This document shows positions 54,062 through 61,849 of a stretch of 64,000 bases of DNA, in pieces. Both the position numbers and the translations under genes were made by a program. The DNA lies in contig JAYUFR010000221.1 of assembly GCA_043738625.1 (NCBI GenBank), forward strand, positions 16,290 to 80,289. Reading direction: 5' to 3'. The stretch comes from JANYCD01 sp043738625. Its GTDB lineage: Bacteria > Pseudomonadota > Gammaproteobacteria > Burkholderiales > Rhodocyclaceae. Positions within the stretch are counted from its first letter, which is position 1. Every line of letters begins with the position of its first letter. The notes beneath the pieces were generated by a model. The model was not told the origin of the DNA, searched no databases, and was given only the letters and a program-made list of their open reading frames with translations.

Positions 54062-55555
54062 ATGCCGACAGCAAACAACATTTCGACCGACTCGCATCCG
54101 TTTCTCGATGGACGGCCAAAGCGCCTTTTTATAAATGGGTCTTGGGTTGCGGCGGTGTCGGGCGAAACTTTTGACTGTGTCAACCCGTCGACGGGTGCGA
54201 CCATCGCACAGGTCGCACGCGGCGGTCCGGCGGATATCGACATTGCGGTCGCCGCTGCTCGCGCAGCATTCAATGGCGACTGGAGCCGCTGGAAGCCGTT
54301 TGACCGGCAAGCGCTTTTGCTCAATGTCGCCACCGCTATAGACCAACGCTTCGACGAGCTTTGCCGCCTTGAATCCATCGACATGGGCGCACCGCTCGCA
54401 CGCACCTCTTTATTTAGGCGCTGGATGCAACAAGCATTTCGATTCTACGCATCCCAAGCGGTCAACATCACCAGCCAAATATATGGAAATTCGGTGCCGG
54501 GTGATTTTTTCAGCTACTCGTTGAAGACACCGCTGGGAGTCACCGGGGCTATTATTCCTTGGAATGGACCGATGATCACCCAACTGTGGAGTATTTGCCC
54601 TACGCTTGCAACGGGTTGTACGTTGGTTTTGAAGCCAGCCGAGGAGGCACCTCTCTCAAGTCTGCTGTTGGCCGAAATCATGACGGAAGCGGGTGTTCCT
54701 GCCGGCGTTATCAATGTGGTTCCGGGCCCTGGCCCCACCACCGGTGCCGCATTGGCAGCACATCCGGGCGTTGATAAAATCACTTTCACCGGTTCTACTG
54801 CAACGGGGCGCAAGATCATCGAAGCGTCGGCCGTCAATATGAAGCGCGTGGCCGTGGAGCTTGGCGGAAAATCGCCCAACATTGTGTTTGCGGATGCGAA
54901 TCTTGAAGCGGCGGCGACCGGTGCTGCAATGGCATGCTTCAACAATACCGGACAAATATGTTATGCCGGCACACGCTTGTTCGTTGAGCGCTCGATCTAT
55001 GATCGTTTCGTCGAGCGAGTCGCGGACGTGGGTCGATCTTTACGCATCGGTGATGCACTCGATCTATCGAGTCAACTGGGCCCCCTTACTTCACAGGCTC
55101 AACTGGATCGGGTTACCCGCTATTTCGCGGTTGCCCGTGCTGAGGGTGTAAAAGTACTATCAGGCGGCGAAAGATTGGGAGGTGCGCTTGCCGCCGGTTA
55201 TTTTGTTGCACCGACTGTGCTGGTTAATGTGCATAACGACATGCGAATAGCGCAAGAAGAAATATTCGGTCCGGTACTGTCCGCCATTCCGTTCGATACC
55301 GAAGACGAAGTGCTATCGCTTGCCAACGATACCGGATATGGCCTCGGCGGAGGTGTCTGGACGCGCGATTTGGGACGCATGCATCGTGTGACGCGGGCGA
55401 TTCAATGTGGTATCGCATGGGCCAATTGTTATGGGGTGACTGAGCCGGGAGTACCCATGGCCGGGACTAAACAGAGCGGCTATGGCGTGAAGGGAGGTCC
55501 CTGGCACGTGGATGAATATCTACGCGCCAAGACCGTGTGGATGAACACTGCTTAA
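54062..55555 (+). CDS. Aldehyde dehydrogenase (second copy)
   Basis: A 497-residue ALDH with PWNGP (Asn168), Glu266 in VELGGKSP and Cys300 in NNTGQICYAGTR. The layout is like betaine- and phenylacetaldehyde-type ALDHs, with the proline-rich end AGTKQSGYGVKGG. It is the only plus-strand complete gene between 49 and 58.7 kb. It is divergent from the CoA-transferase (89-base gap) and convergent with the SDR at 55563. No island operator is visible upstream. It oxidises an aldehyde intermediate; the substrate is unknown. Confidence 0.92.
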   Translation: MPTANNISTDSHPFLDGRPKRLFINGSWVAAVSGETFDCVNPSTGATIAQVARGGPADIDIAVAAARAAFNGDWSRWKPFDRQALLLNVATAIDQRFDELCRLESIDMGAPLARTSLFRRWMQQAFRFYASQAVNITSQIYGNSVPGDFFSYSLKTPLGVTGAIIPWNGPMITQLWSICPTLATGCTLVLKPAEEAPLSSLLLAEIMTEAGVPAGVINVVPGPGPTTGAALAAHPGVDKITFTGSTATGRKIIEASAVNMKRVAVELGGKSPNIVFADANLEAAATGAAMACFNNTGQICYAGTRLFVERSIYDRFVERVADVGRSLRIGDALDLSSQLGPLTSQAQLDRVTRYFAVARAEGVKVLSGGERLGGALAAGYFVAPTVLVNVHNDMRIAQEEIFGPVLSAIPFDTEDEVLSLANDTGYGLGGGVWTRDLGRMHRVTRAIQCGIAWANCYGVTEPGVPMAGTKQSGYGVKGGPWHVDEYLRAKTVWMNTA

Positions 55556-55562
55556 GCGTTTG

Positions 55563-56312
55563 TTACTGAGAGGTCATGCCGGCGTCGATTACATGTTCGG
55601 TGCCCGTGATGTACGACGCTTCGTCCGAGGCTAGGAACAACACGAGATTAGTGACCTCGCGCGGATCGGCGATGCGGCCGAGCGGAATCAGCGACATCGC
55701 ATCTCCACCCTTCTCGTCCGTAGCCTCCACCATCATTGGCGTCATGATGAAACCGGGGTGAACGGAATTCACCCGGATATTATTTCGCGCATACTCCATC
55801 GCGGCGGCTTTCGTCATGCCGCGGACGGCGAATTTGCTGGCCACGTAAGCGAGGTTAGGAGTACCGTAATTCGCAACCATCCCGGAGATGGACGAGATAT
55901 TAACGATGGATCCCTTACCGGCCCGCAGCATCGAAGGAATTGTCGCCTGCATCCCTAGGTATACCGAGTGTTGGTTGACCGCACAGACCTGCAGGTAATC
56001 CGCCTCCTGTAGTTCTACCGTCTTCGTGCCGAGCGGCCCCAACACGCCGGCGTTGTTCACCAGCACGTTGATCAGACCGAACTTGGCTTCCCCCTCCGCA
56101 ACGGCGCGCCGCCACCCTTCACGGCTGGTGACGTCATGCTCGACGAAGTGTGCATCGGCTCCCAGTTCCGCGGCGAGTGCAGCACCCTGTTTCACCGTGA
56201 CATCAGTCATGATGACCTTAGCCCCTTCCGCTACGAAACCGCGCGCGTGCGAGGCACCCATACCGCGAGCGGTACCCGTGATCAACGCGACTTTGCCCTT
56301 CAATCGATTCAT
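55563..56312 (-). CDS. SDR-family oxidoreductase
   Basis: A 249-residue SDR. The ATG at 56312 is chosen because AAGGAG lies 7 bases upstream; in-frame ATGs at 56318 and 56339 are less well placed. TGTARGMGASHARGF, NNAGVLGPLG, Ser in NISSISGMV and YVASK are present, and YITGTEHVIDAGMTSQ closes the sequence. TDVTVKQG after beta-2 suggests NAD. It is related to 3-alpha/20-beta-hydroxysteroid dehydrogenases in motif order. It follows the secreted propeller gene by 23 bases and is probably its cotranscribed partner, as the SDR at 32026 is of the other propeller gene. Confidence 0.9.
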   Translation of the reverse strand: MNRLKGKVALITGTARGMGASHARGFVAEGAKVIMTDVTVKQGAALAAELGADAHFVEHDVTSREGWRRAVAEGEAKFGLINVLVNNAGVLGPLGTKTVELQEADYLQVCAVNQHSVYLGMQATIPSMLRAGKGSIVNISSISGMVANYGTPNLAYVASKFAVRGMTKAAAMEYARNNIRVNSVHPGFIMTPMMVEATDEKGGDAMSLIPLGRIADPREVTNLVLFLASDEASYITGTEHVIDAGMTSQ

Positions 56313-56335
56313 ATCCATTCTCCTTAGGCCAATCT

Positions 56336-57946
56336 TCAATGAACCAAATCGAGCGCGTTGTGAATACGCACCAACAAGCTATGGTCCCGCAGCGAAAGCT
56401 TATTGGGATAGCTGGCCAATGCTGTCCAGACGTCACCGTTCGAATAGTCGATAGTGACCATGCGTCCGTAGGAGAGATACGATGGCATGCGGAAGGTCGT
56501 GAACTTTTCGGTTTTCGGGTCTAGCGCGTAAATCGCATTGCCGCCGTTACCGGTGACCCAAACGCGGTCGGACTTAGAATCGTAGCGCGAAGCGTAGGGA
56601 AAAGAATCGGCGTCCGGAAGCGGAATCTCCTTCTGGCTGCCGTCGCGCGTGTTATAGCGCAGCAGCGTGCCGTAACCCGACAACGGTATCCATAGGTTAT
56701 CGTCGTTGTCGATATGCATACGGTGCGGACCGCTATCCGGGCGCGGCAATGGCCACTCCTTGCCTTTCCCGGTGGCGGGATCGACGAAACCGAGCATATT
56801 TTCCGAATACTTGGTGTACCAAATCACCCCTTTTGAATCGACCGCAATGCCATAGGGCTTGTCGGAAGGTTTACCCGGAACCGGAATTTCCTTCACCTCG
56901 CCAGTCGTCGGATTGAGCAGCGATGTGCGATTGCCTCCCCACAGCGATACGTAAAGGTGTCCACTCGCGTCCTTCTTTACATACCCTTCAGAATCCAGGG
57001 CAAAGGAATGGTTCAGCGAACCGGGACTGAAGCCATCGTAGATGCGCCACTCGCCGGTCTTAGTGTTAAAACGTGCAACCTTGGCGACCAGTTGGAACGT
57101 GATCCACAAATTGCCGTCGCGGTCGAAGCTGAGCGTATGCATGCCGGTGCCTTTCAGCGGTGCCTGGTACACTTTCTGTTCGCCGGTACGAGGATTGACC
57201 GCCGTTAGTTCGTCCTTGACGTAGTCGCCCACCCATGCAGTTCCGGTTTTTGGCTCGATTACTACGTCGTGGGCCCAACTAGCAACGTCGCCAACCGCGT
57301 ATTCGGTCAGGCGCGCCTTGGTTGCCACATTGGCAGACGCGGCAAAAGAATCAAACGCAGCCATTTTAGTGCCGTATTTCTGCTCGGCCAGCCAGTTCGC
57401 CAGCTTGCCGTTGTCCATTTTCACGATGACACTATAAGCATCGGATTGAGTACGCATCTGATAAATAATTTTTTTCCAACCCTCGGCATCTCGCGGAATA
57501 TGTGCGAGCGGCGAGCCTTGATCATGGCAAATAGTGCATGAGGTGACAAAAGTAGCCTTCATGGGCACATTGGGCAACGGGTTCAGCCACGCGGCACCGG
57601 GTGTGGACTGATGCACGGCATCGTCGGGGCTCAACTTCAGATCGACCGCGGCATCCCGCTCTTGCAGCACCACATTAGTAATGACGCCATCGGCAAATCC
57701 AGCCTTGCGGGCGCGCAGCTCGTACTGTCCCGGGAACAGCTCGTCGATCCGGTAGTGTCCGGTGGCATCCGTTAGCACGCTCACCGCCATTTTTCGGGCG
57801 TCGTCCTGGGCCGTCACGAAAACATTGGATTTAGGCTTGCCATCGGGGTCGTAGACGCTGCCGGTCAGGGTGCTCGGAAATGCTGTAGTAGTCATTAAGA
57901 CCGCTGTCAGCAGAGTGAAAAGACGCAGGGCTGCGCTTAGATTCAT
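56336..57946 (-). CDS. Secreted carboxypeptidase-regulatory-like / cytochrome c / Vgb-like propeller protein (second copy)
   Basis: A 536-residue exported protein from the ATG at 57946 (GGAG 7 bases upstream). Signal peptide 1 to about 25; carboxypeptidase-regulatory-like sandwich (TGSVYDPDGKPKSNVFVTAQDD) to about 105; one c-type heme motif CTICH at 137-141. A Vgb-like propeller follows from about 200 (DRDGNLWITF, DASGHLYVSLWGG, DSKGVIWYT, DNDDNLWIP). It has the same architecture as the 32833 protein, about 80 residues shorter. Heme c places it in an electron-transfer route, possibly with the quinohemoprotein; the substrate is unknown. Confidence 0.8.
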   Translation of the reverse strand: MNLSAALRLFTLLTAVLMTTTAFPSTLTGSVYDPDGKPKSNVFVTAQDDARKMAVSVLTDATGHYRIDELFPGQYELRARKAGFADGVITNVVLQERDAAVDLKLSPDDAVHQSTPGAAWLNPLPNVPMKATFVTSCTICHDQGSPLAHIPRDAEGWKKIIYQMRTQSDAYSVIVKMDNGKLANWLAEQKYGTKMAAFDSFAASANVATKARLTEYAVGDVASWAHDVVIEPKTGTAWVGDYVKDELTAVNPRTGEQKVYQAPLKGTGMHTLSFDRDGNLWITFQLVAKVARFNTKTGEWRIYDGFSPGSLNHSFALDSEGYVKKDASGHLYVSLWGGNRTSLLNPTTGEVKEIPVPGKPSDKPYGIAVDSKGVIWYTKYSENMLGFVDPATGKGKEWPLPRPDSGPHRMHIDNDDNLWIPLSGYGTLLRYNTRDGSQKEIPLPDADSFPYASRYDSKSDRVWVTGNGGNAIYALDPKTEKFTTFRMPSYLSYGRMVTIDYSNGDVWTALASYPNKLSLRDHSLLVRIHNALDLVH

Positions 57947-57997
57947 TGTCGTACTCCATAAATTCATATCATCGGTCTCGATTGTCTGAGGCTGTTT

Positions 57998-58663
57998 TTA
58001 GCGCATTGTTGCCTGAAGGTCAACGTCCATGCGCTCCGGTATAGTCGCGACGAAAGAGGGTCGAGTTTCCAACGCCTCCACGAAGCGCGTCAATTCTAAA
58101 TAACGGCCGCGCCAGCGGAGTGCGTCAATAGCCGGGCTTAGCCCTGCAACAACTGCAAACTCAAGCACTAGCAAGGTCGTCCCAATCGCGATGTCACCGA
58201 GATCGATGGTCCCCTCAACGCCAACCCATCGATGTTGCCCATGAAGCCGCTCCAGTTCGGCAAATGCACCCAATATCTTGCGTGTTTGACGCTCAACCCA
58301 CGCAGTACTCGGATCGGGTCGGTGCCGCTCGAAAATCAGATTCTGAGCAATCTCCATCAAGCGCTCGCCCAGCATTTGGCGTTTTTTCGCGTCGAGACGC
58401 CGCCCTATGTCAGTCGGCAACAGCGGCGGTTTGGGAAAGTGGCCTTCTAGCCACTCCAATATATAAGTCGAATCATAGATAGGCTCGCCTTTGTCAGTGA
58501 TCAAAATGGGCAGTTGCTCAAGGGGACTGAACTCGGGCGTACACGTCTGATTACCCCATGGGACATCATAGCGGACTTGATAATCGATACCCTTTTCAAT
58601 CATCGCTATGGCAATCTTGCGACCAAAAGGACTCGGCCGAGCATTGATCAGGGTAAAGGACAT
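57998..58663 (-). CDS. Glutathione S-transferase family protein (second copy)
   Basis: A 221-residue GST paralogous to the one at 876 and of identical length. MSFTLINARPSPFGRKIAIAMIEKG, FSPLEQLPILITDKGEPIYDSTYILEWLE and a C-terminal helical domain with IDLGDIAIGTTLLVLE are visible. It is the likely first gene of the leftward unit with the propeller protein and SDR (51-base gap). An island operator lies in the gap to the divergent SDR at 58788, so it may be under the same control. Glutathione-dependent isomerisation or conjugation is inferred. Confidence 0.86.
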   Translation of the reverse strand: MSFTLINARPSPFGRKIAIAMIEKGIDYQVRYDVPWGNQTCTPEFSPLEQLPILITDKGEPIYDSTYILEWLEGHFPKPPLLPTDIGRRLDAKKRQMLGERLMEIAQNLIFERHRPDPSTAWVERQTRKILGAFAELERLHGQHRWVGVEGTIDLGDIAIGTTLLVLEFAVVAGLSPAIDALRWRGRYLELTRFVEALETRPSFVATIPERMDVDLQATMR

Positions 58664-58719
58664 CGTACCAACCTCGAACTATTTATTTTGGTACCTATAT
58701 GCGCGCCACCGCACTTAAT

Positions 58720-58762
58720 GTCAACAGTTTCGTTGACGACGCGGACTCATGGTATAAACACT
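58720..58762 (+). promoter_or_regulatory. Island operator and promoter, SDR-TetR pair
   Basis: GTCAACA-GTTT-CGTTGAC at 58720-58737 matches 13 of 14 arm positions. TTGACG (58733-58738) is followed by AACACT at 18 bases (58757-58762), close to the TACACT of two other island promoters, and TATAAA overlaps at 14 bases. It lies 57 bases before the GST and 50 before the SDR start, so it could act in both directions. It gives the regulator gene downstream autoregulation. Confidence 0.7.
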
Positions 58763-58787
58763 GCAGTTAACTGCAAAGAGAGACAAC

Positions 58788-59588
58788 ATGATGAAAAATA
58801 CCAGCGGCCCCGCCATACTCAGCCGGCTATTCTCCCTAAACGGCCGTAACGCGATCGTTACTGGTGCGACGAGTGGGATTGGTCACATGATTGCTTCTGC
58901 CCTAGTGCAGGCAGGCGCTAAGGTCTATGTGGTAGCGCGTAAGCCTAAGCAATGCGATCAGGTATCAACAGAATTGTCTGCACTCGGCGAGTGCCATGCG
59001 CTGCCGGGCGACGTGAGCACGCAAGCCGGTTGCGTCGCTATCGCCGAAGGATTTCGCCGTTCAGAATCTAAGTTACACGTACTCGTCAATGCGGCCGGGA
59101 CTACTTGGGGGGCACCGCTCACTGAATATCCGGATTCGGCTTGGGACAAGGTATTGGCGGTCAACTTGAAAGGGGTCTTCCAGCTAACCTCAGCATTGCT
59201 GAAGGAACTTGAAGCAGCCGGTAACGCTGATGACCCAGCTAAGGTGATCAATATCGGGTCCGTTCATGGAGACGTCGCACCCCCATGGGAAACCTATGCG
59301 TACTCCGCAAGCAAGGCAGGCGTGCATCATTTGACGCGACACCTGGCAAAACGCCTGGGTCCGCAGCATATTGTAGTCAATGCGATCGCACCGGGTCCAT
59401 TCCAAAGTCGCATGATGGCAGCGACAATCGAAAAAGAGGGCGAAGAATTGATTCGCGAAAGCGCCACGGGTCGTCTGGGTCGCGACGACGATATGGCAGG
59501 CATCGCAATCTATCTTGCATCCCGCGCTGGCGCGCACGTCACTGGCGCCATCATTCCTGTTGATGGCGGATACGGAACGACCCGCTAG
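58788..59588 (+). CDS. SDR-family oxidoreductase, cotranscribed with the regulator
   Basis: A 266-residue SDR with TGATSGIGHMIASALVQAGAKVYVVARKP (Arg/Lys after beta-2, pointing to NADP), VNAAGTTWGAPL in place of NNAG, Ser in NIGSVHGDVAPP and YSASK. GRDDDMAGIAIYLASRAGAHVTGAIIPVDGG closes it. It is preceded by the island operator and followed 34 bases later by the TetR gene. It probably reduces or oxidises the inducer or an early intermediate. Confidence 0.9.
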   Translation: MMKNTSGPAILSRLFSLNGRNAIVTGATSGIGHMIASALVQAGAKVYVVARKPKQCDQVSTELSALGECHALPGDVSTQAGCVAIAEGFRRSESKLHVLVNAAGTTWGAPLTEYPDSAWDKVLAVNLKGVFQLTSALLKELEAAGNADDPAKVINIGSVHGDVAPPWETYAYSASKAGVHHLTRHLAKRLGPQHIVVNAIAPGPFQSRMMAATIEKEGEELIRESATGRLGRDDDMAGIAIYLASRAGAHVTGAIIPVDGGYGTTR

Positions 59589-59622
59589 AGGTCAGAAAGT
59601 ATTATAGGAGCGGGGTAAACCA

Positions 59623-60267
59623 TTGAGTAGCATCGGTAAGCGAAGATCAGCAGCACTGCAAGACGGAACGGCCAGTTACCAAAAGCGGCGTAAGGAAATT
59701 ACCGAGGCGGCAATTCTAGTCTTCAACCGAGTTGGATTCCGCGGAGCCAGCATGGGCGCAGTTGCTAAACAGTTAGGCACTGATCGGGCATCGCTGTACT
59801 ATTATATTGCTTCCAAAGACGAGCTTTTCGATGAGATTGTCGGCGAAGTAATACGGGAAAACGTCGCAATTAGTCAGCGAATACTCAAAAGCGCCGCCTC
59901 TCCAAGCGACAAGCTGCACGAGCTAATTGTGACTGTCATGACTTCCTATGGCAAAAATTATCCGCTGATGTTTATCTATATTCGCGAAAACCTCAGTCAC
60001 GTATCGAAAGACCGTGCTAAGTGGGCGAAGCAGATGCAAATACTGAACTGGGAATTCGAGAAAGCGGTCATGTTGATTCTTGAGCAAGGCTGTGCAGATG
60101 GCACTTTCCGCAATTTAGGGCCATCAGAGATTGTTGCGTTTGGAATTATCGGCCTGATCAACTCGACCCATCGGTGGTTTAAGCCTGGCCGCCAAAATGT
60201 AAGTGCTGAGAAAATTGGCAATATTTACGCAGATTTAACGTTTACCGGACTCGCTTCCGGCAAATGA
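59623..60267 (+). CDS. TetR-family transcriptional regulator
   Basis: A 214-residue TetR/AcrR regulator starting with TTG (AGGAG 12 bases upstream). The N-terminal helix-turn-helix is clear: ITEAAILVFNRVGFRGASMGAVAKQLGTDRASLYYYIASKDELFDEIV (residues about 25-70). The C-terminal ligand-binding domain is variable. The recognition segment RASLYYYIASK is standard for the family. It is the only regulator in the window. The repeated palindromic operator occurs upstream of its own transcription unit and several others, so it is the leading candidate repressor, probably released by a substrate or acyl-CoA. Confidence 0.93.
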   Translation: MSSIGKRRSAALQDGTASYQKRRKEITEAAILVFNRVGFRGASMGAVAKQLGTDRASLYYYIASKDELFDEIVGEVIRENVAISQRILKSAASPSDKLHELIVTVMTSYGKNYPLMFIYIRENLSHVSKDRAKWAKQMQILNWEFEKAVMLILEQGCADGTFRNLGPSEIVAFGIIGLINSTHRWFKPGRQNVSAEKIGNIYADLTFTGLASGK

Positions 60268-60433
60268 TTTAGACCGTTTTCTTTGCGGTCAATGCAATCC
60301 TAAGCGGTGCGCAACCAATAGCGTATCCGCAAGCGGCGGTGCGACTGAGCCGCATTAGCTGTTTGCCATCGAATAGGATTTGTCGTCCTGCTGATCTCCA
60401 TGCTACAGACCATTGCTATATACTCCCGCGGCT

Positions 60434-61849
60434 GTGGTATTCAACTCATTAACGTTCATCGTTTTTTTCTTATGCGTGTTATGGCTGCACTCGCTGCCTC
60501 TGAGCTGGACCACAAAAAAAATCAACCTGCTCCTTGCGAGCTACATTTTCTACGCCGCATGGAATCCACCATTCGTCATCCTGTTGTGGGTGTCGACCGT
60601 CGTCGACTGGTACGCGGCGCAAGGGCTTGTCAAGGCGCAGCGTCCAGCGAGCCGGCATGCGTGGATGCTACTGTCGGTAGTCGCGAACCTCGGCCTGCTG
60701 GGTTATTTCAAATACGGGCAGTTTCTCCTCGGAAATTTCAGCGTACTGATGGCAGAGCTTGGTGTCACCTACCGGCCGCCGCACTATGACATCGTGCTGC
60801 CGGTTGGGATTTCTTTTTATACGTTTGCCACAATGTCGTACACGCTCGATGTGTACCTGAAGCGCGCAGCACCGGCGCGCAATCTCTTAGACTATGCGCT
60901 TTTCGTGACGTTCTTTCCGCACTTGGTTGCGGGACCGATCATGCGCCCGACCGAGCTGGTTCCACAGTTTGCACGGCCGCGCCGCGCGAGCGCCCAACAG
61001 CTGCGCTACGGACTTGCGTTGATGACGCTCGGTTTGTTCAACAAGGTCGTGCTGGCGGATAGCTTTCTTTCGAGCATCGCGGAGCGAATCTACGACAGTG
61101 ATAAAGCGCCTGATGCACTCGATGCCTGGGCCGCGACGCTCGCATTCAGCGGTCAGATATTTTGCGATTTTGCCGGCTACTCAACTACGGCGATCGGCGC
61201 CGCAATGTGCCTGGGCTTTGCAATGCCGGATAATTTTCGGTTTCCATACGCGGCCGTCGGCTTTTCTGATTTCTGGCGACGCTGGCACATTACCTTGTCG
61301 GCGTGGTTGCGTGACTATCTATATATCCCGCTCGGCGGCAATCGCCATGGCGAGCGCCGCACCTATGCTGCTATATTTGCGACGATGCTGCTCGGCGGAC
61401 TGTGGCACGGAGCCAACTGGACCTTCGTCGCTTGGGGTGGATTGCACGGCCTGTATCTTGCGGTCGAGCGAGCGTTGCGCTCGCGTCTGCCAGACTATCG
61501 CCCCGGTCCGTTGGTGTTTGTGGCGCTCGGCGTCCTCACCTTTACGTTGGTGAACCTTACTTGGGTGTTCTTTCGCGCCAAAACCTTCAGCAAGGCTTGG
61601 CTCGTTTTGCGGGGGATGCTGGGCCAGAACGGGCATGCCCAACCGATACTGGAGACGCCATCTCTGGTCTTCGTCGCCGCGATCGTTGGCGGCATCGTCC
61701 TTACGCACTGGCTGATGCGTGCTCGCACGCTGGAATCGGTCGTCGCGCGTACCCCGGCGTTCGCGGTCTCCGCAGTTTGGGCGTTGATGGCGTTCGCGAT
61801 CGTCATTGCACAAGGGTCGGGAAATGCCTTCATCTACTTCCAATTCTAA
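60434..61849 (+). CDS. MBOAT-family O-acyltransferase (AlgI-like)
   Basis: A membrane-bound O-acyltransferase of 471 residues. I start at the GTG at 60434 (VVFNSLTFIVFF), matching the usual MLFNSLTF beginning; a TTG at 60413 is possible and neither has a clear ribosome site. About ten hydrophobic segments are visible. The DHHC-like family blocks are DFWRRWHITLSAWLRDYLYIPLGG and the active-site His in LGGLWHGANWTFVAWGGLHG. It transfers acetyl groups across the inner membrane to an extracellular polymer such as exopolysaccharide or lipopolysaccharide. It is paired with the SGNH-like gene next. The 166 bases before it (60268-60433) hold no recognised gene. Confidence 0.88.
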   Translation: MVFNSLTFIVFFLCVLWLHSLPLSWTTKKINLLLASYIFYAAWNPPFVILLWVSTVVDWYAAQGLVKAQRPASRHAWMLLSVVANLGLLGYFKYGQFLLGNFSVLMAELGVTYRPPHYDIVLPVGISFYTFATMSYTLDVYLKRAAPARNLLDYALFVTFFPHLVAGPIMRPTELVPQFARPRRASAQQLRYGLALMTLGLFNKVVLADSFLSSIAERIYDSDKAPDALDAWAATLAFSGQIFCDFAGYSTTAIGAAMCLGFAMPDNFRFPYAAVGFSDFWRRWHITLSAWLRDYLYIPLGGNRHGERRTYAAIFATMLLGGLWHGANWTFVAWGGLHGLYLAVERALRSRLPDYRPGPLVFVALGVLTFTLVNLTWVFFRAKTFSKAWLVLRGMLGQNGHAQPILETPSLVFVAAIVGGIVLTHWLMRARTLESVVARTPAFAVSAVWALMAFAIVIAQGSGNAFIYFQF

